Assembly: GCA_902786925.1 (NCBI GenBank)
Contig: CADAEK010000008.1
Span: 24,416 to 88,415, forward strand
DNA: 64,000 bases
Reading direction: 5' to 3'
Source: an uncultured Bacteroidales bacterium
Lineage (GTDB): Bacteria > Bacteroidota > Bacteroidia > Bacteroidales > Bacteroidaceae
Made by a program: the position numbers and the translations under genes. Of the stretch, positions 1 through 9,206 are shown one piece after another. The first letter of the stretch is position 1. Every line of letters begins with the position of its first letter. The notes below the pieces were generated by a model, which was not told where the DNA came from, ran no database searches, and saw nothing but the letters and a program-made list of their open reading frames with translations.

Positions 1-1635
1 TCCCCAGTAACGTGAGCGGGAAAGATTCCAGTCATTCAGATTTTCGAGCCACTTACCGAAACGTCCTGTTCCAGTTGATTCAGGTTTCCATTGGATGGTC
101 TTGTTCAACTCAAACATACGGTCTTTCTTCGCCGTTGACTTGATGAACCATGAATCGAGAGGGTAGTAGAGCACAGGCTTGTCGGTGCGCCAGCAGTGAG
201 GATAGTTGTGCACGTGTTTCTCAATTTTGAAAGCAGAACCTTCCTCTTTCATCTCCAGACAAATCACCACATTGAGGTCCATGTCCTTGGTGGCAGCCTT
301 CTCGTCATACTTGCCTCCTTGATTATACTTAGGGTCGTAAGCATTCTTGACGAAGTCACCACTATGCTTCCAATAACTATCGTTCACACAGAGGCTTACG
401 AACTCTTCGTTCATGTCTTCCTTTACGAAGTACTTACCGGTGAAATCCACCATAGGACGGGTGTCCCCAGCCTTGTCAATAACGAAGAGTGAAGGAATGC
501 CAGCGTCTTTAGCCACCTTGGCGTCGTCTGCACCGAACGTTGGAGCGATGTGTACGATACCCGTACCATCTTCAGTCGTTACATAGTCGCCCGGAATCAC
601 ACGGAAAGCCTCATCCTCTTTCACTACCACCTGATTGTTCTCCAATGCGCAAGGCTTTACCCATGGCATCAGCTGGTTGTAGTGCAAGCCTACGAGGTCT
701 GTTCCTTTGCCTCGCCAAAGGATGTCAACAGGCTTCTCGTTGCCTTCCTCATCCTTTTTTGCTGCAAAGTAAGAGGAAAGACGAGCCTCTGCTAGGATGT
801 AGATAGCCTCTTCTCCTGAATAAGGATTCTGGCCTTTCACAGCGACATAGTCAATCTTTGGACCTACACACAGAGCCGTGTTCGATGGAAGGGTCCATGG
901 AGTGGTTGTCCATGCTAAGATGTATGTCTTGAGGTTGCATGGCATTTCGCCTGTCAGTTCACCTTTTCCTTTCAATCCTTCGCAAGCGTCCTTGACAAGG
1001 AACTGAGCAGTCACCGTTGTGTCCTTCACGTCGCGGTAGCAACCCGGTTGGTTCAGCTCGTGTGATGAAAGACCCGTACCTGCTGCAGGCGAATAAGGCT
1101 GAATGGTATAGCCCTTGTAGAGCAAACCTTTATTATAAAGTTGCTTCAGCAAATACCAAAGCGACTCAATGTACTTATTGTCATAAGTGATGTAGGGGTG
1201 TTCCAAGTCCACCCAATATCCCATCTTGTCAGTGAGTTCAGTCCACTCGTTGGTGTACATCATCACGTTCTTGCGGCAAGCGTCGTTGTAGTCGTCCACG
1301 CTGATTTTCTTGCCGATGTCCTCCTTGGTGATGCCCAAAGACTTCTCCACGCTCAGCTCCACAGGCAGTCCATGAGTGTCCCATCCTGCCTTGCGCTTCA
1401 CTTGGAAGCCCTGCATTGTTTTATATCGAAGGAATGTATCTTTAATCGTTCTGCCCATCACGTGGTGAATGCCGGGATGTCCGTTTGCTGATGGGGGGCC
1501 TTCAAAGAAGATGAATTGAGGACAGCCTTCGCGTTCCTCAATGCTCTTGTGGAACATATCTTCCTTGTTCCACTGTTCCAGAACCTCCTTATTCACATCA
1601 GAGAGGTTCAGTTTAGCTCTTTCTGTAAATTTCAT
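1..1635 (-). CDS. ileS: Isoleucyl-tRNA synthetase, N-terminal part (3' end off window)
   Basis: Charges tRNA-Ile with isoleucine in the cytoplasm. The 545 visible codons begin MKFTERAKLNLSDVNK and run off the left edge at WNLSRSRYWG. The class I signature is visible as HPGIHH at residues 53-58, followed by KRKAGWDTHGLPVE and YSPAAGTGLSSHE of the catalytic and editing region. The KMSKS loop lies outside the window. The start at 1635 is the only ATG that gives the usual short N-terminus. It lies 95 bp downstream of pyrI on the same strand; no consensus promoter was seen in the gap, so read-through from pyrBI is possible. The family call is very sure. Confidence 0.96.
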   Translation of the reverse strand, partial: MKFTERAKLNLSDVNKEVLEQWNKEDMFHKSIEEREGCPQFIFFEGPPSANGHPGIHHVMGRTIKDTFLRYKTMQGFQVKRKAGWDTHGLPVELSVEKSLGITKEDIGKKISVDDYNDACRKNVMMYTNEWTELTDKMGYWVDLEHPYITYDNKYIESLWYLLKQLYNKGLLYKGYTIQPYSPAAGTGLSSHELNQPGCYRDVKDTTVTAQFLVKDACEGLKGKGELTGEMPCNLKTYILAWTTTPWTLPSNTALCVGPKIDYVAVKGQNPYSGEEAIYILAEARLSSYFAAKKDEEGNEKPVDILWRGKGTDLVGLHYNQLMPWVKPCALENNQVVVKEDEAFRVIPGDYVTTEDGTGIVHIAPTFGADDAKVAKDAGIPSLFVIDKAGDTRPMVDFTGKYFVKEDMNEEFVSLCVNDSYWKHSGDFVKNAYDPKYNQGGKYDEKAATKDMDLNVVICLEMKEEGSAFKIEKHVHNYPHCWRTDKPVLYYPLDSWFIKSTAKKDRMFELNKTIQWKPESTGTGRFGKWLENLNDWNLSRSRYWG

Positions 1636-1730
1636 AATTCGTAGTTCACATTCATCATTCATGTTTGTGCTTCTCAGACTTACATCTTTGTGCCAAATGC
1701 TTCGAATGGTGAATGTATGCGATGATGCAT

Positions 1731-2180
1731 TTATTTGAGTTTGATATCTTTCAAGTTCTGTTCTTTTCCGCAGTAGCGGCACTTCAGCGTGTCCTTGTCC
1801 ATGCGGTAGAATACCGTCTTCATCGGCTCATTGTTAGTGATGCACACGGGGTTGGCACACTTCACGATGTTGGTCAGCTTCTCAGGCAGTATCACCTCAC
1901 GCTTCTCTGCCACCTCATAATTGCGGATAACAGTCAGTCTGATGTTAGGGCAGAGCACCGCCAGTTTGCTGATTTCAGCTTCGGTGAAGAACTTTCCTGC
2001 AATCTTGATGATGCCTTTCTTGCCCATGATTTGGCTTTCCAGATTATTGCCAATGAGCACGGGCTCAGTGCATTTCTCCAGCTCGAGCAGTTGAGCTACT
2101 GTGAAGAGTTTGTCTGTAGGTATGTGGTCTATCACTGAACCATTTTCCAGTGCGGCGACCAGTTTCTGTTGCTTATCCAT
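1731..2180 (-). CDS. pyrI: Aspartate carbamoyltransferase regulatory chain
   Basis: Allosteric nucleotide-binding and zinc-binding subunit of the ATCase holoenzyme in pyrimidine synthesis. The 149-residue length matches the family. An N-terminal nucleotide-binding domain (about residues 1-100) is followed by the zinc domain with four cysteines at 108, 113, 134 and 137 (CANPVC and CRYCGKE). It follows pyrB by 3 bp, so the two subunits are almost certainly co-translated from one mRNA. Nothing looks truncated. Confidence 0.96.
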   Translation of the reverse strand: MDKQQKLVAALENGSVIDHIPTDKLFTVAQLLELEKCTEPVLIGNNLESQIMGKKGIIKIAGKFFTEAEISKLAVLCPNIRLTVIRNYEVAEKREVILPEKLTNIVKCANPVCITNNEPMKTVFYRMDKDTLKCRYCGKEQNLKDIKLK

Positions 2181-2183
2181 TGC

Positions 2184-3131
2184 TTAGTCGATGATTGTGT
2201 TGTCGTTCTTGATTTGGTCGAGTGTGATTCCAAGCACGTCGCATATTAGTGCCTCGCGGGCATAGAGTCCATTTTGCGCCTGCTCAAAGTAGTAGGCATG
2301 CTTGCTCTCGTCCACGTCATACTCAATCTCGTTTACGCGTGGCAGCGGATGCAGAATCTTCATGTTCTCCTTGGCCTTGCCCAGCATGTCTGCCTTCAGA
2401 ATGTAGGCGTCCTTCACACGTTCATATTCCATCAGGTCCGTAAAGCGTTCACGCTGTACGCGGGTCATATAAAGGATATCAGCATCGGCAATAGTGTCTT
2501 CCGTGAAGTCTTGCTGCTCAATATACTTGATGTTGTTCTGCTTGCAGTAAAGTTTGTACTCGTCAGGCATCTCCAATTCCTTTGGAGCGATGAAGTGGAA
2601 GGTTGGATTGTACTTTCGCATGGACATCAGCAGCGAGTGCACTGTGCGTCCATACTTCAAGTCTCCCACCATGTAGATGTTCAGATTGTTCAGCGTGCCC
2701 TGGGTCTTGTAGATGGAATAGAGGTCAAGCATCGTCTGTGAAGGATGCAGATTAGAGCCGTCGCCGGCATTGATGATAGGCACGTCAGTCACTTCGCTTG
2801 CATACAGTGCAGCGCCTTCCAGCTTGTGGCGCATCACAATCACATCTGCATAGTTACTTACCATTTTGATGGTGTCCTTCAGCGTCTCGCCCTTTGACGA
2901 ACTCGTCACTTTCGGGTCGGTGAAGCCAATCACGCGTGCCCCCAGACGATTCGCTGCTGTCTCAAAGGACAATCTCGTTCTGGTGCTGGGCTCGAAAAAC
3001 AGCGTGGCTACCACCTTGCCTTTTAGGAGCTGGCGGTTCGGATGCGCCTCAAATTCTGTCGCCATGTCGAGCAGATATTGAATCTTCTCTTTTCCGTATT
3101 CGGCAATCGAAACAATGCTTCTATTTTCCAT
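2184..3131 (-). CDS. pyrB: Aspartate carbamoyltransferase catalytic chain
   Basis: Condenses carbamoyl phosphate with aspartate, the committed step of pyrimidine synthesis. It is 315 aa long, with the carbamoyl-phosphate loop STRTR at residues 49-53 inside [13 protein letters not shown], and the C-terminal aspartate-binding half with HPLPRVNEI. It is the first gene of pyrB-pyrI (3 bp gap). A consensus promoter at 3182-3213 lies about 50 bp upstream of the ATG. No PyrR-type attenuator or leader hairpin was seen in that short leader, so regulation is probably mostly allosteric through PyrI (inference). Confidence 0.96.
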   Translation of the reverse strand: MENRSIVSIAEYGKEKIQYLLDMATEFEAHPNRQLLKGKVVATLFFEPSTRTRLSFETAANRLGARVIGFTDPKVTSSSKGETLKDTIKMVSNYADVIVMRHKLEGAALYASEVTDVPIINAGDGSNLHPSQTMLDLYSIYKTQGTLNNLNIYMVGDLKYGRTVHSLLMSMRKYNPTFHFIAPKELEMPDEYKLYCKQNNIKYIEQQDFTEDTIADADILYMTRVQRERFTDLMEYERVKDAYILKADMLGKAKENMKILHPLPRVNEIEYDVDESKHAYYFEQAQNGLYAREALICDVLGITLDQIKNDNTIID

Positions 3132-3181
3132 ATAATCAGTATGTCTAATGATTTCTTTTCATGCTTCTCCCAAAAATCGTA

Positions 3182-3213
3182 CAAAGGTACGAAGAAATCG
3201 AGGAATGTCCAAA
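3182..3213 (-). promoter_or_regulatory. Promoter of pyrBI
   Basis: Read on the minus strand, TTTG (3210-3213) is followed after exactly 20 nt by TACCTTTG (3182-3189). This fits the Bacteroidetes primary-sigma consensus TTTG-N19-21-TAnnTTTG. Transcription would start about 45 nt before the pyrB ATG. Confidence 0.8.
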
Positions 3214-3352
3214 TTTATTTATGTTTTTCCAAGCGAGAAAATAATCAAGCAGACACAAATGCGGTGATTTCTATTTCCGCTCACAAAAAGAGAACGTGTC
3301 AATAGCGCATCCATTTAACACATCAAAATCGATGTGCCCCACATCGGTGAAT

Positions 3353-3392
3353 CGAAATGCCCCACGCCGGATAACCGATGTGGGGCATTTCG
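3353..3392 (-). terminator. Hairpin terminator after the PPOX-family gene
   Basis: A perfect 13-bp stem (CGAAATGCCCCAC at 3353-3365 against 3380-3392) closes a 14-nt loop, 26 bp past the stop of the minus-strand gene ending at 3419. A second, overlapping-sequence palindrome (CGATGTG-CCC-CACATCG, 3330-3346) follows. There is no strong U-tract, so termination efficiency is uncertain. Confidence 0.6.
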
Positions 3393-3418
3393 TTTAAGTG
3401 GTTCTATGCTGCGCGATG

Positions 3419-3811
3419 TTAGAAATGAGCACTATCGTACACACCTTGCAAGTTGTAGAATGAAGCATCAGCATCTTTCACGTAATACATAATCATGTTC
3501 TCCGTGCCAATGCTCATTCCAAGAGCTGGAATCTTTTGGACGAGAGCCTCTCTGATTTCCAGTCTGTTGTCCATGACCAGCTTGCCGCTCATGCGCAACA
3601 CGTTATTCTTGAAAATGCAAATTTCAAACTTGGGATTCTTCTCCAACTGATTAGGTGCTTCGGTGCCTTTGATGGCCATGAAATACAATTTCCCTTCGAA
3701 CAGCAAGCTTGCTCCGTACACTCTCACGCGGGGCTGGTCTCCCTCGATAGTCGCTAAATAAAATTCGTTTGCCTTGTTCAGGAAATCATAAACTTTCTGA
3801 ATGTCTTCCAT
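3419..3811 (-). CDS. Pyridoxamine 5'-phosphate oxidase-fold protein
   Basis: A 130-aa single-domain split-barrel protein of the kind that binds FMN (or F420/heme in relatives). The N-terminal FYLATIEGDQPRVRVYG is the usual first strands of this fold, followed by LYFMAIKGTEAPNQL and FEICIF. It is shorter than true PdxH (about 210 aa) and lacks that enzyme's C-terminal region, so it is more likely a general flavin-binding reductase or stress protein than PdxH. It is monocistronic, with its own promoter at 3924-3955 and a hairpin after its stop. The substrate is unknown. Confidence 0.8.
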   Translation of the reverse strand: MEDIQKVYDFLNKANEFYLATIEGDQPRVRVYGASLLFEGKLYFMAIKGTEAPNQLEKNPKFEICIFKNNVLRMSGKLVMDNRLEIREALVQKIPALGMSIGTENMIMYYVKDADASFYNLQGVYDSAHF

Positions 3812-3829
3812 TGTGTTAAGATGTTAAGG

Positions 3830-3926
3830 GTTATACATAAAACTGTGTTCACGTCGCAAGATGTGATTCCAGGCGATGATGGCATCACCTTCCCACGTTA
3901 TACATAAAACTGTGTTCACGTCGCAA
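3830..3926. repeat. 30-bp direct repeat, two copies 67 bp apart
   Basis: An identical 30-bp word beginning GTTATACATAAAACTG and ending CACGTCGCAA occurs at 3830-3859 and 3897-3926. The second copy runs into the -7 box of the promoter at 3924-3955, so the pair lies in the 5' untranslated region of the PPOX-family gene. It may be a partial promoter or leader duplication. Confidence 0.85.
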
Positions 3927-3955
3927 ATGTACTACATTCTATTTTACCCACCAAA
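3924..3955 (-). promoter_or_regulatory. Promoter of the PPOX-family gene
   Basis: On the minus strand TTTG (3952-3955), a 20-nt spacer and TACATTTG (3924-3931) match the Bacteroidetes consensus. The leader to the ATG at 3811 is about 105 nt and contains the 30-bp direct repeats. Confidence 0.75.
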
Positions 3956-4107
3956 TTTGGATAGAAAAAAGTGAATTTGGACCAAAACTTTTTTGCAGCC
4001 CTCTCTCTCTTCCTCCCTCATCTATCCTAAATCGGGTATGAAAAGCCATGATAAAACCATGCTACGAGGTAAAAAGGGTGCTTTTACGGCGATTTGTAGG
4101 ACAAGAT

Positions 4108-4139
4108 TTTGATGGTTCGGGAAAAGTGGCGTATCTTTG
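4108..4139 (+). promoter_or_regulatory. Promoter of the DMP19-like gene (and smpB-metH)
   Basis: TTTG at 4108-4111, a 20-nt spacer and TATCTTTG at 4132-4139 match the Bacteroidetes consensus. The expected transcript start near 4146 is only a few bases before the ATG at 4150. This rules out the longer reading frame that opens at 4048. Confidence 0.8.
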
Positions 4140-4149
4140 CATCCTTAAA

Positions 4150-4695
4150 ATGGTGAATATGGTACATTTGGACAAGCAACAGGCTCTTGAGAAGTATAAG
4201 GAACTGGACAGCATCGGCTTCATCCAGTGGGTAACAGACGGCTATCTTTCTGCTGTCGGAGGTGCTTTGACCTCCCAAAACATGGAGATGCTGAGTGCTG
4301 AGCAGCATGCTTTGCTGTGCTATCGCTATGTGCTCGACGAGGTGATGGAGGGTGGTTTCATCCAGTTGATACTCAATGGCTATGCACCCTATGTGCTTGA
4401 AGGACCATTCCCGATGGTTGTCAAGAAAGAGTGGGGCGCAGCCGTGGCCAATGACGGGCAAGAACTCTCGCCTGTCATGAAAGGCTTTTCCAAACTGCTC
4501 TATGATGTCAAAAAGGAATACTATAATCACCAAGAGGAATTGTCTCGCGAACTGAGCGACGAGGACTTCATGGCGCTCTATGAGCAACTGGAAGACTTGA
4601 ACGAGATGGGGGATGATTTCCTCGACGATCATCAGGAGGAGGTATCCCCATTGGTGGCGAAGATGATTGTGGAGAGGCTGGACAAGTATATGTAA
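4150..4695 (+). CDS. DMP19-like (DUF4375) protein
   Basis: A 181-aa soluble, acidic protein without a signal peptide. The motif order LSAEQHALLCYRYVLDEVMEGGFIQL, then NGYAPYVLEG and a C-terminal LEDLNEMGDDFLDDHQ, resembles the DMP19/DUF4375 family, whose members include a putative DNA-mimic protein; function here is not established. The ATG at 4150 was chosen because the promoter at 4108-4139 lies inside the longer frame; 4159 is an alternative start. smpB follows after 108 bp on the same strand. Confidence 0.6.
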   Translation: MVNMVHLDKQQALEKYKELDSIGFIQWVTDGYLSAVGGALTSQNMEMLSAEQHALLCYRYVLDEVMEGGFIQLILNGYAPYVLEGPFPMVVKKEWGAAVANDGQELSPVMKGFSKLLYDVKKEYYNHQEELSRELSDEDFMALYEQLEDLNEMGDDFLDDHQEEVSPLVAKMIVERLDKYM

Positions 4696-4803
4696 TGCGT
4701 CTTTCGAAAGCGGAGCTCCCTCACAATCAATGGAGCTATGCTTCGCAAGGAAAGGGTTTGGCTCGCCTCTCGCCACAAAGAAAACGTAGGTAAAGTAAGG
4801 ATT

Positions 4804-5280
4804 ATGGCAAAAAAGAAGATAGCGAAGAATCAGCAAGTGAACATCAAGAACAAGAGAGCGTCGTTTGACTATGAGTTTATCGACACTTTCACGGCTGGCA
4901 TTGTCCTGACGGGAACTGAAATCAAGAGTATCCGTGCAGGAAAAGCAAGTTTGGTGGACACTTATTGCTACATCAATAACGGAGAGATTTGGGTGAAGAA
5001 CATGTATGTGGCGCACTATCTCGAGGGCTCCTACAACAATCACCTGGAGCGCAGAGAACGCAAATTGCTCCTGAACAGAAAGGAAATCCGCAATCTGCAA
5101 GACGACACCAAGGCGCCCGGATTCACCATTGTGCCTGTTCGCCTCTATATCAACGAGAAAGGACTTGCCAAGCTGGACATCGCACTGGCACGAGGTAAGA
5201 AGGAATACGATAAGCGGCAAACACTCAAGGAAAAGGAAGACCGCAGAGAAATAGACCGTGCAAAGAAACACTATATTTAA
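4804..5280 (+). CDS. smpB: SsrA-binding protein SmpB
   Basis: Binds tmRNA and delivers it to stalled ribosomes during trans-translation. The 158-aa product has the full beta-barrel core ([33 protein letters not shown]) and the basic C-terminal tail that ends in [13 protein letters not shown]. The start [10 protein letters not shown] at 4804 was preferred over an in-frame ATG at 4738 because SmpB proteins begin right at this basic segment. metH follows after 64 bp. The tmRNA gene itself was not seen in the window. Confidence 0.96.
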   Translation: MAKKKIAKNQQVNIKNKRASFDYEFIDTFTAGIVLTGTEIKSIRAGKASLVDTYCYINNGEIWVKNMYVAHYLEGSYNNHLERRERKLLLNRKEIRNLQDDTKAPGFTIVPVRLYINEKGLAKLDIALARGKKEYDKRQTLKEKEDRREIDRAKKHYI

Positions 5281-5344
5281 GGGATAGGCGGAATGTGAAA
5301 CCCGACGTTTCTCATTTCGCCTCTCACCGCTCACATTTCACATT

Positions 5345-8110
5345 ATGTTGGACACAAACATCATTAAGGAACGCATACTGATATTGGATGGTGCAATGGG
5401 CACCATGATTCAGCAGTACGGATTGCAGGAAGAGGACTTCCGGGGCGAACAGTTCAAGGATGTGCCCGGACTAATGAAGGGTAACAACGACATCCTTTGC
5501 CTCACCCGCCCTGATGTGATAGCAGACATACACCGCAAGTATTTGGAGGCAGGAGCAGACCTCATTACCACCTGCACCTTTTCCTCGCAACGCATCTCCA
5601 TGGCAGATTACAACGTGGAGGACTACTGCCGTGAAATGAATCTTGCGGGTGCCCAGATTGCCCGTCGCCTTGCCGATGAGTTTACACAGAAGACACCCTC
5701 CAAGCCCCGTTTTGTGTTGGGTGATGTGGGTCCCACCAACAAGACCCTCAGCATCTCTCCCGATGTGAACAACCCCGCCTTGCGAAGCCTCACCTACGAT
5801 GAATTGGTGAATGCCTACATCGAACAGATGGAAGCGCTCCTCGAAGGAGGTGTGGATGCCCTGCTCATCGAGACCATCTTCGACTCGCTGAACGCAAAGG
5901 CCGCCATCTATGCCGCAGAGAAGGCCATGGAGTCCACTCAGAAGCATGTGCCTTTGATGCTCTCTGTCACCGTAAGCGACACGGCAGGCCGCACCCTCTC
6001 CGGACAAACCTTGGAGGCCTTTCTTGCCAGCGTGCAGCACGCTGATATTTTCTCTATTGGTTTGAACTGCTCCTTTGGAGCGCGACAACTCAAACCCTTC
6101 CTGAAGACACTGGCAGATAAAGCGCCTTATTATATCTCAGCACACCCCAATGCGGGACTCCCCAATTCTTTGGGACTCTATGACCAGACACCCGAGATGA
6201 TGGCCGAGCAGGTGAAGGAATACGTGGATGAAGGACTGGTCAATATTCTGGGAGGCTGCTGCGGAACAACCGAGAAATTCATTGGACTCTATCCCGCCAT
6301 CGTGGATGGGAAAAAGCCACACGTCCCTGCTGCCAAGCCCAAGAATTTGTGGCTGAGCGGTCTCGAACTGCTGGAACTGACACCCGAACGCCGCTTCGTC
6401 AATGTGGGTGAGCGATGCAACGTGGCAGGCTCACGCAAGTTCCTTCGTCTCATCAACGAGAAAAACTATGAAGAGGCTCTCTCCATTGCCCGCAAGCAAG
6501 TGGAGGACGGAGCCCTTGTGCTCGACATCAACATGGATGACGGACTGCTCGATGCCAAGCATGAGATGGTCACCTTCCTGAATCTTCTGATGAGCGACCC
6601 CGACATCTCAAAGGTGCCCATGATGATTGACTCCAGCGATTGGGAAGTCATCAAGGCGGGTTTGAAGTGTGTGCAGGGAAAGAGCATCGTCAACAGTATC
6701 TCGCTGAAGGAAGGTGAGGAGAAGTTCCTCGACAAGGCCCGTGAAATCAAACGTCTGGGCGCCGCTACCGTAGTGATGGCTTTCGACGAACAGGGTCAGG
6801 CCACCTCCTATGAGCGTAAGATAGAGATTTGTGAGCGAGCCTATCACTTGCTCGTGGACAAAGTGGGATTCAATCCGCTCGATATCATTTTTGACCCCAA
6901 TGTGCTGGCAGTAGCCACAGGCATGGAGGAGCACAACAATTACGGACTCGACTTCATTCGCGCCACGGAGTGGATTCGCAAGAACCTGCCAGGCGCTCAT
7001 GTGTCAGGCGGTATGAGCAATCTCTCGTTCTCTTTTCGCGGCAACAACTACATTCGTGAGGCCATGCACTCCGTGTTTCTTTACCATACCATAGCGGTAG
7101 GTCAAGACCTCGGCATTGTTAATCCTGCCACACAAGTGCTCTACAGCGATATTCCTGAAGATGTGCTGACGGCCATCGACGATGTGTTGCTCAATAGAAC
7201 GCCCGATGCTACTGAAAATCTGATTGAAATAGCTGCTCGAATAAAAGCAGAAAAAGATGCTGAGAAAGAGGCACTTAAAAACGGAGGAGCTGTTGTCAAG
7301 AGTCCTGCTGATGATTGGCGAAATGGTACCATCGAGGAGCGCCTGAAGCACGCATTGGTAAAAGGTGTCGGTGACCATTTGGACACCGATTTGGATGAGG
7401 CTGTAGCGCAATACGGAGACCCTGTCAAGATTATTGAAGGTCCTTTGATGGATGCCATGAACACCGTGGGCGAACTTTTCGGCGCTGGCAAGATGTTCTT
7501 GCCTCAGGTGGTGAAGACTGCTCGAACCATGAAGAAAGCGGTAGGCATCCTTCAGCCACTCATTGAGGCCAGTCGTTCCGAAGGAGCGCAGAAAGCAGGC
7601 AAGGTGCTGCTCGCTACGGTGAAAGGAGATGTGCACGACATCGGCAAGAACATTGTCAGCGTGATTCTCGCCTGCAACAACTACGAAATCATAGATTTGG
7701 GCGTGATGGTACCCTCTGAAACCATCGTGGATAGAGCCATTGACGAACACGTCGATATCATCGGGCTCTCAGGACTCATCACTCCCTCGCTCGAAGAGAT
7801 GGTGAATGTGGCCAGAGCCTTGGAAGAGCGCAGTGTTGACATCCCCATCATGATAGGTGGAGCCACCACCAGCGAACTCCACACGGCCTTGAAGATAGCG
7901 CCCGTGTATCATGGTCCTGTGCTCTGGATGAAAGATGCCTCACAGAACGTGATAGCCAGTGCCCGCCTGCTCAATCCTGAGACGCGTGCCGAGTTGACAG
8001 ACGAGCTGGATAGAAAATATGCCGAACTCCGTTCCGAAAGAGAGGAAGGGGAGTCCGGCATGGTCAGTCTGGAAGAAGCCCGTAAGCGGAAGCCTAAGTT
8101 CTTTGATTAG
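5345..8110 (+). CDS. metH: Cobalamin-dependent methionine synthase lacking the reactivation domain
   Basis: Transfers the methyl group of 5-methyl-THF to homocysteine through methylcobalamin. Domains in order: homocysteine-binding barrel (about 1-320, zinc ligands in GLNCSFGA and LGGCCGTT), pterin-binding barrel (about 355-620, ERCNVAGSRKF), helical cap (about 660-745) and Rossmann B12 domain with the lower-ligand motif DVHDIGKN near residue 762. At 921 aa it stops just after the B12 domain, whereas E. coli MetH (1227 aa) carries about 330 more residues for AdoMet-dependent reactivation. It sits 64 bp behind smpB; no cobalamin riboswitch fits in that gap. Its end overlaps the convergent mazG by 4 bp. 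Confidence 0.93.
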   Translation: MLDTNIIKERILILDGAMGTMIQQYGLQEEDFRGEQFKDVPGLMKGNNDILCLTRPDVIADIHRKYLEAGADLITTCTFSSQRISMADYNVEDYCREMNLAGAQIARRLADEFTQKTPSKPRFVLGDVGPTNKTLSISPDVNNPALRSLTYDELVNAYIEQMEALLEGGVDALLIETIFDSLNAKAAIYAAEKAMESTQKHVPLMLSVTVSDTAGRTLSGQTLEAFLASVQHADIFSIGLNCSFGARQLKPFLKTLADKAPYYISAHPNAGLPNSLGLYDQTPEMMAEQVKEYVDEGLVNILGGCCGTTEKFIGLYPAIVDGKKPHVPAAKPKNLWLSGLELLELTPERRFVNVGERCNVAGSRKFLRLINEKNYEEALSIARKQVEDGALVLDINMDDGLLDAKHEMVTFLNLLMSDPDISKVPMMIDSSDWEVIKAGLKCVQGKSIVNSISLKEGEEKFLDKAREIKRLGAATVVMAFDEQGQATSYERKIEICERAYHLLVDKVGFNPLDIIFDPNVLAVATGMEEHNNYGLDFIRATEWIRKNLPGAHVSGGMSNLSFSFRGNNYIREAMHSVFLYHTIAVGQDLGIVNPATQVLYSDIPEDVLTAIDDVLLNRTPDATENLIEIAARIKAEKDAEKEALKNGGAVVKSPADDWRNGTIEERLKHALVKGVGDHLDTDLDEAVAQYGDPVKIIEGPLMDAMNTVGELFGAGKMFLPQVVKTARTMKKAVGILQPLIEASRSEGAQKAGKVLLATVKGDVHDIGKNIVSVILACNNYEIIDLGVMVPSETIVDRAIDEHVDIIGLSGLITPSLEEMVNVARALEERSVDIPIMIGGATTSELHTALKIAPVYHGPVLWMKDASQNVIASARLLNPETRAELTDELDRKYAELRSEREEGESGMVSLEEARKRKPKFFD

Positions 8111-8928
8111 CCAAGCTTCTTAGCCTCGTTCCACCAGGCATCCATTTGTTCCAAGGTCAGGTCTTTTAGGTCCTGGCCTTTTTCTTTGGCTTTCGCCTCC
8201 ACATAATTGAAGCGGCGGATAAACTTCTGGTTGGTGTGCTCCAGCGCATTGTCAGGATTGATTTTGTAGAGGCGAGCCGCATTGATGAGGCTGAACATCA
8301 CGTCGCCAAACTCCTCTGTGGCATGCTGTTTGGCAGCGGCCTTCGCTTCTTCAGTGGCTGTTTCATCCGCATAGGCATGTTCCACCTCAGACTCAAACTC
8401 CGTAATCTCCTCCTTCACCTTCTTCCACACATCGCGGCGCTCCTCCCAGTCGAAACCCACGTTGCGGGCCTTGTCCTGAATGCGGTAAGCCTTGATGAGT
8501 GAGGGTAGGGCGTCAGGCACTCCAGAGAGCACCGTCTTGTTGCCATCCTTCTCCTTCGTCTTAATCTGCTCCCATGTCTGTACCACCTCGCCAGCGGTGT
8601 TCGCCACTGCGTCGCCATACACGTGCGGATGACGGAAAATCAACTTGTCACACAACTTGTGGCACACGTCAGCCACATCAAAAGCACCCTTCTCCTCACC
8701 GATTTTAGAGTAAAAGACAATATGCAGCAGCACATCACCCAGTTCCTTGCAGATATTCATATTGTCCTCCTTCATCAGCGCGTCACACAACTCATAAGTC
8801 TCTTCAATCGTGTTAGGGCGCAGCGACTCATTTGTCTGCTTACGGTCCCAAGGACACTTCTCGCGCAGGTCATCCATCACGTCGAGCAAACGCCCGAAAG
8901 CTTCCATTTTTTCTTGTCTTGTATGCAT
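8107..8928 (-). CDS. mazG: Nucleoside triphosphate pyrophosphohydrolase MazG
   Basis: All-alpha NTP pyrophosphatase thought to clean the nucleotide pool. The 273-aa protein has two MazG repeats: the N-terminal one with CPWDRKQT and TIEETYELCDAL, then KELGDVLLHIVFYSK, and the C-terminal one with KAYRIQDKARNVGFDW and EEFGDVMFSLINAAR. Full length agrees with classical MazG. A TACCTTTG box on the minus strand at 8968-8975 lies about 40 bp upstream, but no matching TTTG was found, so the promoter is tentative. It is convergent with metH. Confidence 0.94.
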   Translation of the reverse strand: MHTRQEKMEAFGRLLDVMDDLREKCPWDRKQTNESLRPNTIEETYELCDALMKEDNMNICKELGDVLLHIVFYSKIGEEKGAFDVADVCHKLCDKLIFRHPHVYGDAVANTAGEVVQTWEQIKTKEKDGNKTVLSGVPDALPSLIKAYRIQDKARNVGFDWEERRDVWKKVKEEITEFESEVEHAYADETATEEAKAAAKQHATEEFGDVMFSLINAARLYKINPDNALEHTNQKFIRRFNYVEAKAKEKGQDLKDLTLEQMDAWWNEAKKLG

Positions 8929-8996
8929 TTCTTCTTATTATAAATAGTGAGTGGCACAAATTTTCGGCAAAGGTACGATTTTTTCCATGATTTTGT

Positions 8997-9027
8997 TTTG
9001 TGGTATTCAAAAATTGTGCTACCTTTG
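8997..9027 (+). promoter_or_regulatory. Promoter of the tRNA-Ser/tRNA-Glu operon
   Basis: TTTG (8997-9000), a 19-nt spacer and TACCTTTG (9020-9027) match the Bacteroidetes consensus. There is no reading frame between it and the tRNA genes 77 bp downstream. Confidence 0.8.
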
Positions 9028-9103
9028 CACTCGCAATTGACAAGGGAGTGCCTTTAGCGAAGGAGAAACACACCAAGTCAAAGAAATCAGAACGCACAGT
9101 TCC

Positions 9104-9191
9104 GGAAGGATGGGTGAGTGGCTGAAACCACCAGTTTGCTAAACTGACGTACGGGTTTACCGTACCGGGGGTTCGAATCCCCCTCCTTCCG
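9104..9191 (+). tRNA. tRNA-Ser(GCT)
   Basis: 88 nt with a 7-bp acceptor stem (GGAAGGA against TCCTTCC), a long class II variable arm (TACGGGTTTACCGTA) and a T-arm GGGGGTTCGAATCCCC. The anticodon loop TTGCTAA gives GCT, reading AGC/AGU. The CCA end is not encoded. It is the first gene of a three-tRNA transcript. Confidence 0.95.
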
Positions 9192-9206
9192 CAACTCTTC
9201 TGATAT

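Noticed and set aside
4084..5334. A 416-codon minus-strand frame across the DMP19-like and smpB genes
   Set aside because: Both plus-strand genes are recognisable and one has a promoter in place; the antisense product looks like no family.
5281..5344. Cobalamin riboswitch before metH or the BtuB-like gene
   Set aside because: The metH gap is 64 bp and the receptor gap is 10 bp, too short; no B12-box word was seen upstream of the preceding genes.
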